From the NCBI GenBank assembly GCA_021836665.1, contig JAKBHQ010000352.1:1-18973 (forward strand): a DNA stretch of 18,973 nt. Reading direction: 5' to 3'. This DNA is from Thermoplasmata archaeon. Lineage in GTDB: Bacteria; Actinomycetota; Acidimicrobiia; Acidimicrobiales; Acidimicrobiaceae. A model generated the notes under the pieces. It ran no database searches, was not told the DNA's origin, and was given only the letters and a program-made list of their open reading frames with translations. Position numbers and translations under genes: made by a program. Numbering within the stretch: position 1 is the first letter of the stretch; each line of letters starts with the position of its first letter. Below, piece after piece: positions 12,495 to 18,973 of this stretch.

Positions 12495-13955
12495 TTGGAT
12501 TCAAACGATGGAGGCAGTGGTTCCGTCGGGTCCGGAGATAGCAAGCTCAAAGCGGGGGCATTGACCCTATTCGAGTCTGCTGTCATGGGGGTCGCAGGGG
12601 TGGCTCCTGCGTATTCGATAGCCGCCACCACGGCGGCCCTATACGGGGCTGTGGCGTTCGGCGGACCGGCGGCATTACTGTACTGCGGTATTGCCATGTT
12701 CGGAATAGTATGGGCTTTCAACTATCTCGGCCGAATAGAAGCAAATTCTGGCGCAAGCTACAGCTGGGTTAGAAGGGCGTTGCACCCGGTTCTCGGGTAC
12801 ATAGCCGGCTGGGCATTGGTAGTATCCGCTTTGATATTCATGGTGGCCGGTTCTTTCCCGGCCGGTTCGGTTACTTTGGGACTCTTTTCTAATTCGCTCG
12901 CCAACAACGTCACCGCGGTAACAATATTCGGCTCGGTGTTTTTCGCTCTGATGGTCGTGGCGGTAATAGTCGGAGTGACGGTCACCGCAACGGTCCAGGT
13001 CATTATGTCGACAATAGAGCTCTTACTCTTGGTTCTCTTCGCCGTCTTGATGCTTGTACACGGGCATGACGCACACACCTTCTCGTGGCATTGGCTCTCG
13101 CCAACCGTGTTCGGTGGGTCTAATGGATTCTTTGCCGGTGCACTTTTGGCTGCCTTCTATTACTGGGGCTGGGACGTGACTGCGAACTTGAATGAGGAGA
13201 CCAAAGGGGCGAAGGTTACTCCTGGAATCGGTGGAATTATCGGTGTTCTTGTGGTCTTTGCGCTATTCGAGGTCTTCACGATCGGAACGAATATGGTTCT
13301 GACTTCCAAGCAGATCTCTAATAACTCCGGCGATGTCCTAGATGTCCTGGGTCAGACGGTGTGGCATGGATTTGGCGGACGCTTGATTGTCGTAGCGGTT
13401 GTTCTCTCTACCGTCGCCACATTGGAGACTACCATCATCCAGGTGACTAGGACCCTGTTCGCCATGGGAAGGGATGGTACGCTCCCCAAGGTTCTAGGGA
13501 CCGTTCATCCTAAGTTCAAGACCCCGGCGGTTGCGACGATAGTAGTTGCAGTTATATCCCTCGGACTGTTCATCGGATCTAACTACATCGGAAGTCTGTC
13601 GACGATCATGACCGATGCAATTTCGGCAATTGGACTGCAGATCGCAGTGTATTATGCGCTCGCCGGCTTCGCCGTGGTCGTGCTATATCGCAAACAGTTA
13701 TTCAAGTCCATAGGAAACTTCATCTTTATGGGCCTCTGGCCACTAGTTGGTGCGGTATTCATGGTGGTGATGTTCGTAAAGAGTATTCCAGGTTTGAACG
13801 GAACTACTTTAGGAGTCGGACTAGGAGCACTTGCCCTTGGCTTTATCCCGATCGCCATCTACTGGGCAAAGGGCAGGGATTATTTCAAGATGGCGCCTGC
13901 TCACGAGCGCTTTGTAAGTGACGAAGAGTTGGCACTTGCGACCTTGGAGGCATAG
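12495..13955 (+). CDS. APC-superfamily amino acid permease
   Basis: This is a polytopic membrane transporter of about 486 residues with roughly twelve hydrophobic segments and short basic loops, consistent with proton- or gradient-driven amino acid or amine uptake. The first membrane segment carries the family's substrate-site pattern (LFESAVMGVAGVAPAYSI), followed by the ALYGAVAFGGPAALLYC helix and YLGRIEANSGASYSWVRRAL, a typical APC TM3 region. A large central motif, FYYWGWDVTANLNEETKGA, resembles the conserved F..F.G.E...N..EE pattern between TM6 and TM7. The N-terminus before the first segment is polar and glycine/serine rich. Start choice is uncertain: TTG 12495 has a ribosome-binding site, while ATG 12462 would add 11 residues. 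The substrate cannot be read from sequence. It is probably a single-gene transcript ending at the hairpin at 14247-14281. Confidence 0.8.
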   Translation: MDSNDGGSGSVGSGDSKLKAGALTLFESAVMGVAGVAPAYSIAATTAALYGAVAFGGPAALLYCGIAMFGIVWAFNYLGRIEANSGASYSWVRRALHPVLGYIAGWALVVSALIFMVAGSFPAGSVTLGLFSNSLANNVTAVTIFGSVFFALMVVAVIVGVTVTATVQVIMSTIELLLLVLFAVLMLVHGHDAHTFSWHWLSPTVFGGSNGFFAGALLAAFYYWGWDVTANLNEETKGAKVTPGIGGIIGVLVVFALFEVFTIGTNMVLTSKQISNNSGDVLDVLGQTVWHGFGGRLIVVAVVLSTVATLETTIIQVTRTLFAMGRDGTLPKVLGTVHPKFKTPAVATIVVAVISLGLFIGSNYIGSLSTIMTDAISAIGLQIAVYYALAGFAVVVLYRKQLFKSIGNFIFMGLWPLVGAVFMVVMFVKSIPGLNGTTLGVGLGALALGFIPIAIYWAKGRDYFKMAPAHERFVSDEELALATLEA

Positions 13956-14114
13956 CTAGGTAGCGATTTTGTCGTCTGGCTCGGTTACCGCCCTAGTGGG
14001 GCCGGTACCGGGCCAGATCCGTTTAACCGCCTTTGTAATCAAACACGAAGAGGAGTCAGCTTCGACATGGATTCCTGCCAGGTCGGACGTGATGGTTGTG
14101 GGACCGTGATTGTA

Positions 14115-14164
14115 CTGTTCCACCAAGTACCGAGCCAGCCATAAAAGAGCTTTGGTTGGAACAG
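14115..14164. repeat. Bulged 12-bp inverted repeat
   Basis: CTGTTCCACCAA (14115-14126) pairs with TTGGTTGGAACAG (14152-14164), with one bulged base and a 25-base loop. No T-tract follows on either side, so it is not a standard terminator. Confidence 0.65.
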
Positions 14165-14180
14165 ATAGACGTTGGGCCGA

Positions 14181-14212
14181 CTGCTGTTAGGACCGGCTGC
14201 TGTTGGGACCGG
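14181..14212. repeat. 16-bp tandem duplication
   Basis: CTGCTGTTAGGACCGG (14181-14196) is followed directly by CTGCTGTTGGGACCGG (14197-14212), 15 of 16 positions identical. Confidence 0.85.
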
Positions 14213-14246
14213 TTTGAATGTGACATTTTTGGCTCCTTGGGTGGCA

Positions 14247-14281
14247 AAATAGGAGGGCACCTTTTTGGAGCCCTCCTATTT
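14247..14281. terminator. Bidirectional terminator between permease and anti-sigma genes
   Basis: AAATAGGAGGGC (14247-14258) and GCCCTCCTATTT (14270-14281) form a perfect 12-bp stem with an 11-base loop. The A/T-rich base gives ATTT on the + strand and ATTTT on the - strand. It can end both the permease transcript and the sigma/anti-sigma transcript. Confidence 0.8.
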
Positions 14282-14311
14282 CAGTGAGTAGTAGCCGACT
14301 TGTCGCCGAGG

Positions 14312-15187
14312 TTAGTTAGTAGAGCCACCTCGCGAAGGCTTGCTGGGCATGGTCACCTTACCCGATTCGCTCTGGCCCATTCCCTTGCCAGTGGCCGGGG
14401 GGAATTCAACCTGGCCGGTTTGCCCAGACGCACCGGCAGACGGAGTCTGCGGCGTGCTAGACGAATTACCCATTTCAGAGGGCCTGCTGGAGTTGCTCGC
14501 CGAAGGCCGTTCTACGCTTTTGCAGAGGTCCGTTAAGTTATCGTTTTTTGACTTTGCATAGGCGTTGAGCTCGGCAAATGCCGTCGCAGTCAAAGGAGCC
14601 CCGCTAGTCAAACCTTGCGACCCTGACGACCCTGAGGTCGAAGTGGTTGTCGTCGAGGCAAAGGCGTGTGAATAAGCGTTGCAAAGACCATAAAGGCTCT
14701 TAGTACTTAATATGCCCTGGTTGATGGTGGTATTCGAGTTTGAGTCGCTCGCCGTCGAGCCCCCATCGGTCACCTTGGTATCCGTTCCGGCCTGGGAGTG
14801 TGACGAGTTCTGAGCTGCGGTGTTCGCTAACGATACCGATGGGTTAGTGCCTTTAGTGAATGAGACGGGCAGTACACCGGTCAAGGCGGCGGCGGTACCT
14901 CCGGTTAGGGCAATGGCTAGCCCAGCGAGTGCGACCTTGGCGCTTAGGAACTTAGAAATCATAGATCGTTTCCTTTCGGGTATTTCCCCTAGATCTGAAG
15001 TAGCCAAAGCGTTGCGGTAGGCGGACATCACGGTATCCTGCATCGCAAGTTCTGTCATAGTTGCCGGAGAATTTGCCACTGATACAAGCTGACTAATCCT
15101 CTTAAGGCCTAACGGTAGGGATTCGGCATTCGAATCACCGCTAAGAAGCGCATCTATAACCTCTTCGCTAAAGGGTTCTTCGATCAT
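14312..15187 (-). CDS. Anti-sigma-factor-like single-pass membrane protein
   Basis: The protein (291 residues) has a cytoplasmic N-terminus of about 80 residues, one clear membrane segment (about 84-105, KVALAGLAIALTGGTAAALTGV) and a long low-complexity tail rich in Ser, Thr, Gly and Asn outside the membrane. This layout and the direct overlap with an ECF sigma gene suggest it holds the sigma factor at the membrane until a signal arrives. No zinc-binding HxxxCxxC anti-sigma motif is present, so it is not a ZAS-type anti-sigma, and I do not recognise a defined domain. A Cys pair in the outer part (in LYGLCNAYSHAF and LTDLCKSVERPS) could form a disulfide. The ATG (15187-15185) overlaps the sigma stop in ATGA, so translation is probably coupled. 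Function is inferred mainly from position. Confidence 0.65.
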   Translation of the reverse strand: MIEEPFSEEVIDALLSGDSNAESLPLGLKRISQLVSVANSPATMTELAMQDTVMSAYRNALATSDLGEIPERKRSMISKFLSAKVALAGLAIALTGGTAAALTGVLPVSFTKGTNPSVSLANTAAQNSSHSQAGTDTKVTDGGSTASDSNSNTTINQGILSTKSLYGLCNAYSHAFASTTTTSTSGSSGSQGLTSGAPLTATAFAELNAYAKSKNDNLTDLCKSVERPSASNSSRPSEMGNSSSTPQTPSAGASGQTGQVEFPPATGKGMGQSESGKVTMPSKPSRGGSTN

Positions 15188-15783
15188 TTCATTAATGGAA
15201 ACGCAGCAGTAGTCCCGAACGTTACATTCGGGTTGGATATATTTTCGGCCAGCTTCTTTATCGCCCTATGTTGTATCACCCTTATCGCTCCTTCTGACCT
15301 TCCGACGATTTTTGCTACTTCAGCGGCGCTAAAGCCCCCGAGTACTCGTAGGAGAACGACATCGCGTTGCTCGTCTGTTAGAGAGTCAACCAGTTCCGAT
15401 ACCGCTTGATCGGCCTCTGAGCCAGCCCCGGGAGTGAAGGACGGATCATTGGGCGCTGAAGCGGACTCCGCTTCCCCAATCTGTTCCAGTTTGGGCCTCA
15501 CGCTCGCTCGTCTAGCGCTGTCGATTACCCTTCGCCGGGCAGTAGAGAATATCCAAGCCCGAAAGTCCCCGCCGTCGCCTTGGAATTTAGAGAGCGAACC
15601 GATGATGCTTAGCCAAGTCTCAGAGGCGATATCCTCCGGGTCGATCACCCTTCGGCCCTTGAGGTATCTCAAAAGTGGGGACGCAAATTGTCGGAAAAGC
15701 TCACCCATGGCGGCTTCATCCCCGGCTTTTGCCTTTTCGATGATTGTGACTAGATCTAGCTGGTCGGACAATAAAAAACTCAC
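15184..15783 (-). CDS. ECF (extracytoplasmic function) RNA polymerase sigma factor
   Basis: This 199-residue protein has both parts of a minimal sigma-70-family factor. Region 2 includes DPEDIASETWLSIIGSLSKF, then FRAWIFSTARRRVIDSARR, which recognises the -10 element and binds core polymerase. Region 4 has LTDEQRDVVLLRVLGGFSAAEVAKIVGRSEGAIRVIQHRAIKKL in two adjoining pieces, the -35-recognising helix-turn-helix. The linker is acidic and alanine rich. It directs RNA polymerase to a small regulon and is probably kept in check by the membrane protein whose gene overlaps its stop. The start is GTG 15783-15781; no clear ribosome-binding site precedes it, so a leaderless transcript or a later start is possible. 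The region before it is A/T rich and could hold an autoregulated promoter that I cannot define. Confidence 0.88.
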   Translation of the reverse strand: MSFLLSDQLDLVTIIEKAKAGDEAAMGELFRQFASPLLRYLKGRRVIDPEDIASETWLSIIGSLSKFQGDGGDFRAWIFSTARRRVIDSARRASVRPKLEQIGEAESASAPNDPSFTPGAGSEADQAVSELVDSLTDEQRDVVLLRVLGGFSAAEVAKIVGRSEGAIRVIQHRAIKKLAENISNPNVTFGTTAAFPLMK

Positions 15784-16335
15784 TTTTGGTGGTTTTTGAA
15801 GTTAACTAGATGATATACGAAAGAGAGTTTTTTGACAGAGAAATAGTATTAATGTTCGCATCGCACTAGGTTGCGAGTCTTTTAGGGAGCGCCAAGGAGG
15901 TCCTAGCCGTTTGTGCGGTGTCGCATGGCGCTAAACCGATTTCACCACCTTTAGGGCATGTGGTTTACGACATGTGGTCCTGATGATCCTCGACAGGCAT
16001 CCAGGTTCACAAGGTCAGCGACCGCCAATCCTTTGGAAACCCACCTAACATCATGATCGATTGTTCTGAGTATGGATATCTGCAAAAGAAGGACGGTAAG
16101 AGCCGAGCGGTACTTTACTCTTGCCAGGATTGGAAATGCCGACAACCCAGATATGACTCAGAGGAATAAGCAGAAGTGACTGCGATCAAACAGAGAATTT
16201 CGGCAGGCGACGCGTGCTCGTTGCGAAGGGGGAACTCGCAGCCGACTAGGCTCAGTGAGTCGATGAAGCTCGTACCGACAGAGGCCGCATAGCTGACTAG
16301 GACATTCCGTCAATTGAAGAGAGTTAACTTTCTAA
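15784..16335. other. Non-coding stretch upstream of the sigma factor
   Basis: About 550 bases hold no gene I can support. Features seen are a small stem TCGCA/TGCGA (15861-15865 and 15872-15876) followed by a short T-run, a direct repeat CATGTGGT (15958-15965 and 15972-15979), and GCCGACTAGG/GCTGACTAGG repeats near 16240-16305. Short frames exist, including a 38-codon one from ATG 16053 with three cysteines, but none has a good ribosome-binding site. It should contain the promoter of the sigma operon on its left side. Confidence 0.4.
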
Positions 16336-17118
16336 TTAATCCTCCAATCTGGGTTGTCTCCCAGGTCCCGGGGGGCCGGCAAAGGCCTGGGCAATTGACA
16401 TCCATTTTCTAGCGTCTTCCCCTTCGACGACGAGGCCGGTGTCTAGAAGACTTCGTCGCTGTGTGACGACTAGTGCAAAGTCCAACGACGACCCTGAGAT
16501 TCGATCGGTAGCCATCGGATTTCCATAACTAATTGAGCCTTTACCGTTGGTCAATTCGACGAACACTTCACTTCGCGGGGGATCCATTCCCCGGTTTATG
16601 AAGCTGAAGTCCCTCGTTCGATAGCCTAGGAAGCAGATGTGGGCTAGCCGTGCCGAGTCGTTTGGGGCCAAACCCAGCGAGTCCCTGATGTCGATCCCGT
16701 GAGCCCAAGTTTCCATCAGTCGAGCCGTCAGCATCGAGGCCAGGCTCATCGGCGGACCGAACCACCCATAGCGCACTTTGGGATCTGCGGCCCTACAGGT
16801 TGCCGTCAGTTGTGATCTGGCGGCAAGAAACCATTCCATTACCGAAGAGAATCTGCGACCGGCCCTTTTGGTCTCGATCAGCTCGTCAAGGGATCCGGGC
16901 TGGTCTATGAACTGAGAAAGTAGCCTCGAAAACTCGCTCGTGTCCCTGATGGCAACCTCTGCGACCTCGTCAAAGAATGCTAGGTGAACTAGTTGGTCTT
17001 CAATGCTCCAAGGTACCGATGGGGTTGGTTTCTGCCAGTCGGAACTGCCTAGGGGTTCCAAGACCGCAACTAGATCCTGGGTCTCCTGATTTAGGTCCCT
17101 GATCAGTTCTTCAAGCAC
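16336..17118 (-). CDS. DinB/MDMPI-fold putative metal-dependent enzyme (TIGR03084-like)
   Basis: The protein (260 residues) resembles actinobacterial proteins with an N-terminal mycothiol-dependent maleylpyruvate isomerase (MDMPI/DinB) four-helix domain. The opening LNQETQDLVAVLEPL..SDW..PTPSVPWSIEDQLVHLAFFDE and METWAHGIDIRD (135-146) are characteristic. His45, Glu136 and His140 match the His...Glu-x3-His zinc ligand arrangement known for MDMPI, so a metal site is likely. A C-terminal region (about 165-260) looks like the small domain usually attached. Related enzymes work with mycothiol, but the reaction of this subgroup is not known to me. GTG 17118 is supported by GGAG (complement of 17123-17126). 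The 69-base gap to the next gene upstream allows co-transcription with it. Confidence 0.75.
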   Translation of the reverse strand: MLEELIRDLNQETQDLVAVLEPLGSSDWQKPTPSVPWSIEDQLVHLAFFDEVAEVAIRDTSEFSRLLSQFIDQPGSLDELIETKRAGRRFSSVMEWFLAARSQLTATCRAADPKVRYGWFGPPMSLASMLTARLMETWAHGIDIRDSLGLAPNDSARLAHICFLGYRTRDFSFINRGMDPPRSEVFVELTNGKGSISYGNPMATDRISGSSLDFALVVTQRRSLLDTGLVVEGEDARKWMSIAQAFAGPPGPGRQPRLED

Positions 17119-17187
17119 TTTGCTCCATTTCTATCAAGGTCTCAAGTGGTAATAGTTTCGATCCGCCGCCCTAATGCCTATCTTAGG

Positions 17188-18540
17188 TCATTGGCTTGAC
17201 GTCGGTAGTGGACGCTTTGGCGATTTCTGGGTTGGCGCCAACGCAAGGAGACAGATGAGAACTATGGCGATTTGGACGAATGCAGTCGGAACGAGACCGA
17301 TCTCATGGGTTAGTGAGTCCGCGGTAAGGGCTAGGTAACCGATCGCCAGTGTGTAGCTGGCTGTTCTTCTGGTCTTAGTCGCTTTGCTTGGTGGCATGAT
17401 CCGGGAAAGATCGGTTGAAACAGGTACTTCAGCACTACTATCTCCGATTCGAAACTGTCGCCAATAGAGGAGGCTCGATGCCACTACTATAACAAAGGCA
17501 ACTGCGTCACCAATGGCTCCGAGTCGGTCGGGTGTAACGAGTATCCAGCTCGCAGGGCCCAGGAAAATCAGCCAGTTTCGCTTTCGTTCTTGGGTTGCCA
17601 TTGGAGGTATCAAGAGCGGAAGGTAGCTAGCCCACATAATTGGGGTGATAATTAGGCTGGAAACTACCGATGCAAGGAAGATCCCCTGTTGTTTACGTCT
17701 TGGTTCGATGATCGTCATGGCGAGGAAGAAGATCGCTGCTGAGCTGGCAATCGCTATTGCCATCGCTGGTTTTGACCCAATCGAAAGGCGGCTAAGCAGT
17801 GCAGCAAGGGAGTACCCTTGGCTGCCTTCATGACGAGCAAGCTGCATCAAGAGCCTGAAGTATCCAAAGGCTGATAGTGGTCCGAAAAGGAATCCTAAGC
17901 CGAGGATCGCGCCAACGAATCCTGATGCCGTTATAAACGCCCTAAACCTTCTAGTGAAGACGAGGAATAGACCTAAGGGTAGTAGGAAAAGCTTTGCTGA
18001 GACTGCGATTGCCACAAAGATTCCAGATGCGGTCGGATTATCTCTGAACTTCCAGGTTGCTGCGATGGCGAGGAAGAGTAATGGGTTTAAGGTACCCATC
18101 TGGAAGGAGATGATCGAGACCGAAGAGAGGAGTAATGAGAGCACGAGTGTATTTGACTTAATGCCGAGCAGCCTCAGGCCTAAAAGGTATGCAACGATGC
18201 TGACAATTACGAAGAACTCTTCGGCCAGCCACACAGGCAGAGCAGCGAAAGGTACGAATAGCCAGGAGATCAGGTACGGGTAGACGAAGGAACTTCCAGA
18301 ATAGACCGAAGCTGACCCTAGAACGGGGTAGGGGTCTTTACCCGCAAGGTCCATTGATGCGGCATGACGAAAGACCAAGAAGTCGGCCTGATTGTCCAGG
18401 TGGGCAAGGAAGAGCGCAACGATGATGACGAAAAGATAGCTTGCAAAGACCCTGACCCTAGGTTTGTCTAATCTAAGAGTTAAAAATACCACTCCTTGAG
18501 CTTCAGTATTTCTCAAACGACGCCTCAATGTGTTTGCCAC
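17188..18540 (-). CDS. Polytopic membrane protein, GT87-like glycosyltransferase
   Basis: This 450-residue protein has about ten or eleven hydrophobic segments. An early extracytoplasmic loop contains QADFLVFRHAASMDLAGKDPY (starting near residue 51, with Asp53) and FVYPYL (85-90), the D..vy...a......pY.....F.YPP pattern of GT87/DUF2029 polyprenol-phosphate-mannose-dependent mannosyltransferases. SAKLFLLPLGLFLV further on matches the K..P...l segment of the same family. Such enzymes act at the outer face of the membrane in lipid or cell-envelope glycan assembly. The C-terminal end is polar and lysine rich. The start is GTG 18540-18538; only a distant GAGG precedes it, so the exact start is uncertain. 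Donor and acceptor are not readable from sequence. Confidence 0.72.
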   Translation of the reverse strand: MANTLRRRLRNTEAQGVVFLTLRLDKPRVRVFASYLFVIIVALFLAHLDNQADFLVFRHAASMDLAGKDPYPVLGSASVYSGSSFVYPYLISWLFVPFAALPVWLAEEFFVIVSIVAYLLGLRLLGIKSNTLVLSLLLSSVSIISFQMGTLNPLLFLAIAATWKFRDNPTASGIFVAIAVSAKLFLLPLGLFLVFTRRFRAFITASGFVGAILGLGFLFGPLSAFGYFRLLMQLARHEGSQGYSLAALLSRLSIGSKPAMAIAIASSAAIFFLAMTIIEPRRKQQGIFLASVVSSLIITPIMWASYLPLLIPPMATQERKRNWLIFLGPASWILVTPDRLGAIGDAVAFVIVVASSLLYWRQFRIGDSSAEVPVSTDLSRIMPPSKATKTRRTASYTLAIGYLALTADSLTHEIGLVPTAFVQIAIVLICLLALAPTQKSPKRPLPTSSQ

Positions 18541-18780
18541 GTATTGTGACCAGCCTCAGCCGTGACATGCTTTTGGTAGGGCTCGAGGTTCCTGGGGGGA
18601 TGTAGATATTATCATGCGGTTTTTGCCTGCTTGTTTCCAATCTACTTCCGATGCTATCCGGCTCATATTCTTGGTCTGTTAGCGCCTCGAATTGAGGTTC
18701 TCAAATCTGAAGCCGATTGCGTTGGAAGTTGTCAGCTTCTACTCTGAACGTTGGGCAAGGCTGTAATACCAGAATGGGGT
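18541..18780. other. Gap upstream of the GT87-like gene
   Basis: No gene or convincing structural element was seen in these 240 bases. They should contain the promoter of the GT87-like gene (read leftward) and the junction with the insertion sequence to the right. Confidence 0.4.
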
Positions 18781-18853
18781 GTGGGGCGGAATGCCCCTGG
18801 CTTTAGCCATGGGGATGTAGAGCCCCACCAGGGCGAAGCCCTGAGACCTGCGC
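18781..18853 (-). mobile_element. Right-end hairpins of an IS200/IS605-type insertion sequence
   Basis: Downstream of the transposase stop, reading on the - strand, are CAGGGC-TTC-GCCCTG (18843-18829) and then CCCCATGGC-TAAA-GCCAGGGG (18814-18794, one bulged base). An overlapping GGGGC/GCCCC pairing spans 18783-18797. Subterminal imperfect hairpins of this CCCCATGGCTaaAGCC type, without terminal inverted repeats, are the usual end structure recognised by Y1 transposases. The exact cleavage point was not determined. Confidence 0.55.
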
Positions 18854-18973
18854 TCAAACGTTGCGCTGATTGGCCACGTACTGCTTGATGATCTCTAGCG
18901 GGGCACCGCCGACTGTAGCGACAACTTACCTGATAACTGGGGAGTATGAGTTCGTCCGACAGCGCCAGCGAGT
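18854..18973 (-). pseudogene. tnpA: 3' end of an IS200/IS605 TnpA (Y1) transposase, probably frameshifted
   Basis: On the - strand the end reads VATVGGAPLEIIKQYVANQRNV followed by TGA (18856-18854), a typical C-terminus of IS200/IS605 TnpA (usually ...LWSPSYFVATVGGAPL..V..Y...Q). Just upstream, the expected SPSY part is found as ELILPSYQV in another frame, and the VATVGG frame has a stop (TAA) two codons before. A one-base insertion near 18925-18931 would explain this. The rest of the gene, including the catalytic tyrosine and HUH motif, lies outside the window. A sequencing error would look the same. Confidence 0.6.

Larger units (their letters stand above)
13956..14246. other. Structured non-coding gap between convergent genes
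   Basis: About 290 bases separate the permease stop from the shared terminator, which is long for a gap between convergent genes. I see no convincing gene. The gap contains the palindrome CCGGTACCGG (14002-14011), a long inverted repeat (14115-14126 with 14152-14164) and a 16-bp tandem duplication (14181-14212). Short open frames on both strands overlap each other and have no good start sites. Confidence 0.45.

Noticed and set aside
15951..16145. 64-codon frame on the - strand in the gap right of the sigma factor
   Set aside because: It has no start signal, no family features, and overlaps other equally weak frames.
16053..16169. 38-codon frame on the + strand with three cysteines
   Set aside because: There is no ribosome-binding site and no match I recognise; frames this short are common by chance in a 550-base gap.

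Overview
The window looks like chromosome from an actinobacterium with moderate G+C. Coding density is high, GTG and TTG starts are frequent, a DinB/MDMPI-fold protein (a mycothiol-linked family typical of actinobacteria) and a GT87-type membrane protein are present, and an ECF sigma factor is paired with a one-pass anti-sigma-like protein. The class Acidimicrobiia is my best guess, from general impression only.

Left block (12-4354, + strand): four overlapping genes form one operon. They encode a methylcorrinoid:tetrahydrofolate methyltransferase (MtgA-like), a [2Fe-2S]/ASKHA reductive activator of corrinoid proteins (RACo/RamA-like), a DUF1638 protein and a divergent methylenetetrahydrofolate reductase. 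Together they are the tail end of a corrinoid-dependent demethylation pathway: methyl groups pass from a methylated corrinoid protein to THF and are then oxidised. The substrate-specific methyltransferase (MttB/MtgB type) and the corrinoid protein are not in the window and would be expected just upstream.

After an 818-bp non-coding stretch with hairpins, short tandem repeats and two operator-like dyads comes a quaternary-amine ABC transporter (5173-9557, + strand). It has a ProV-like ATPase starting at TTG, a permease in which two complete ProW-like units are fused, and a ProX/OpuAC-like lipoprotein. A 19-codon reading frame with a very strong ribosome-binding site sits immediately before the lipoprotein gene and overlaps its start codon. 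An aldehyde dehydrogenase follows (9601-11064). The simplest joint reading is import of glycine betaine or a related N-methylated compound, corrinoid-dependent demethylation to methyl-THF, oxidation of the C1 unit and disposal of aldehyde by-products. The substrate is inferred, not shown.

Next are a cysteine-synthase-family PLP enzyme (11294-12256) preceded by unusual direct repeats and followed by a strong intrinsic terminator, and an APC-superfamily amino acid permease (12495-13955). A structured convergent intergenic region with a 12-bp perfect-stem terminator follows.

The right part is on the - strand: an ECF sigma factor with an overlapping anti-sigma-like gene (15783-14312), a DinB/MDMPI-type putative metal-dependent enzyme (17118-16336), a GT87-like polytopic membrane protein (18540-17188), and at the edge the C-terminal end of an IS200/IS605-type TnpA that appears frameshifted, with its hairpin-bearing right end. 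No tRNA, rRNA or CRISPR array was recognised.
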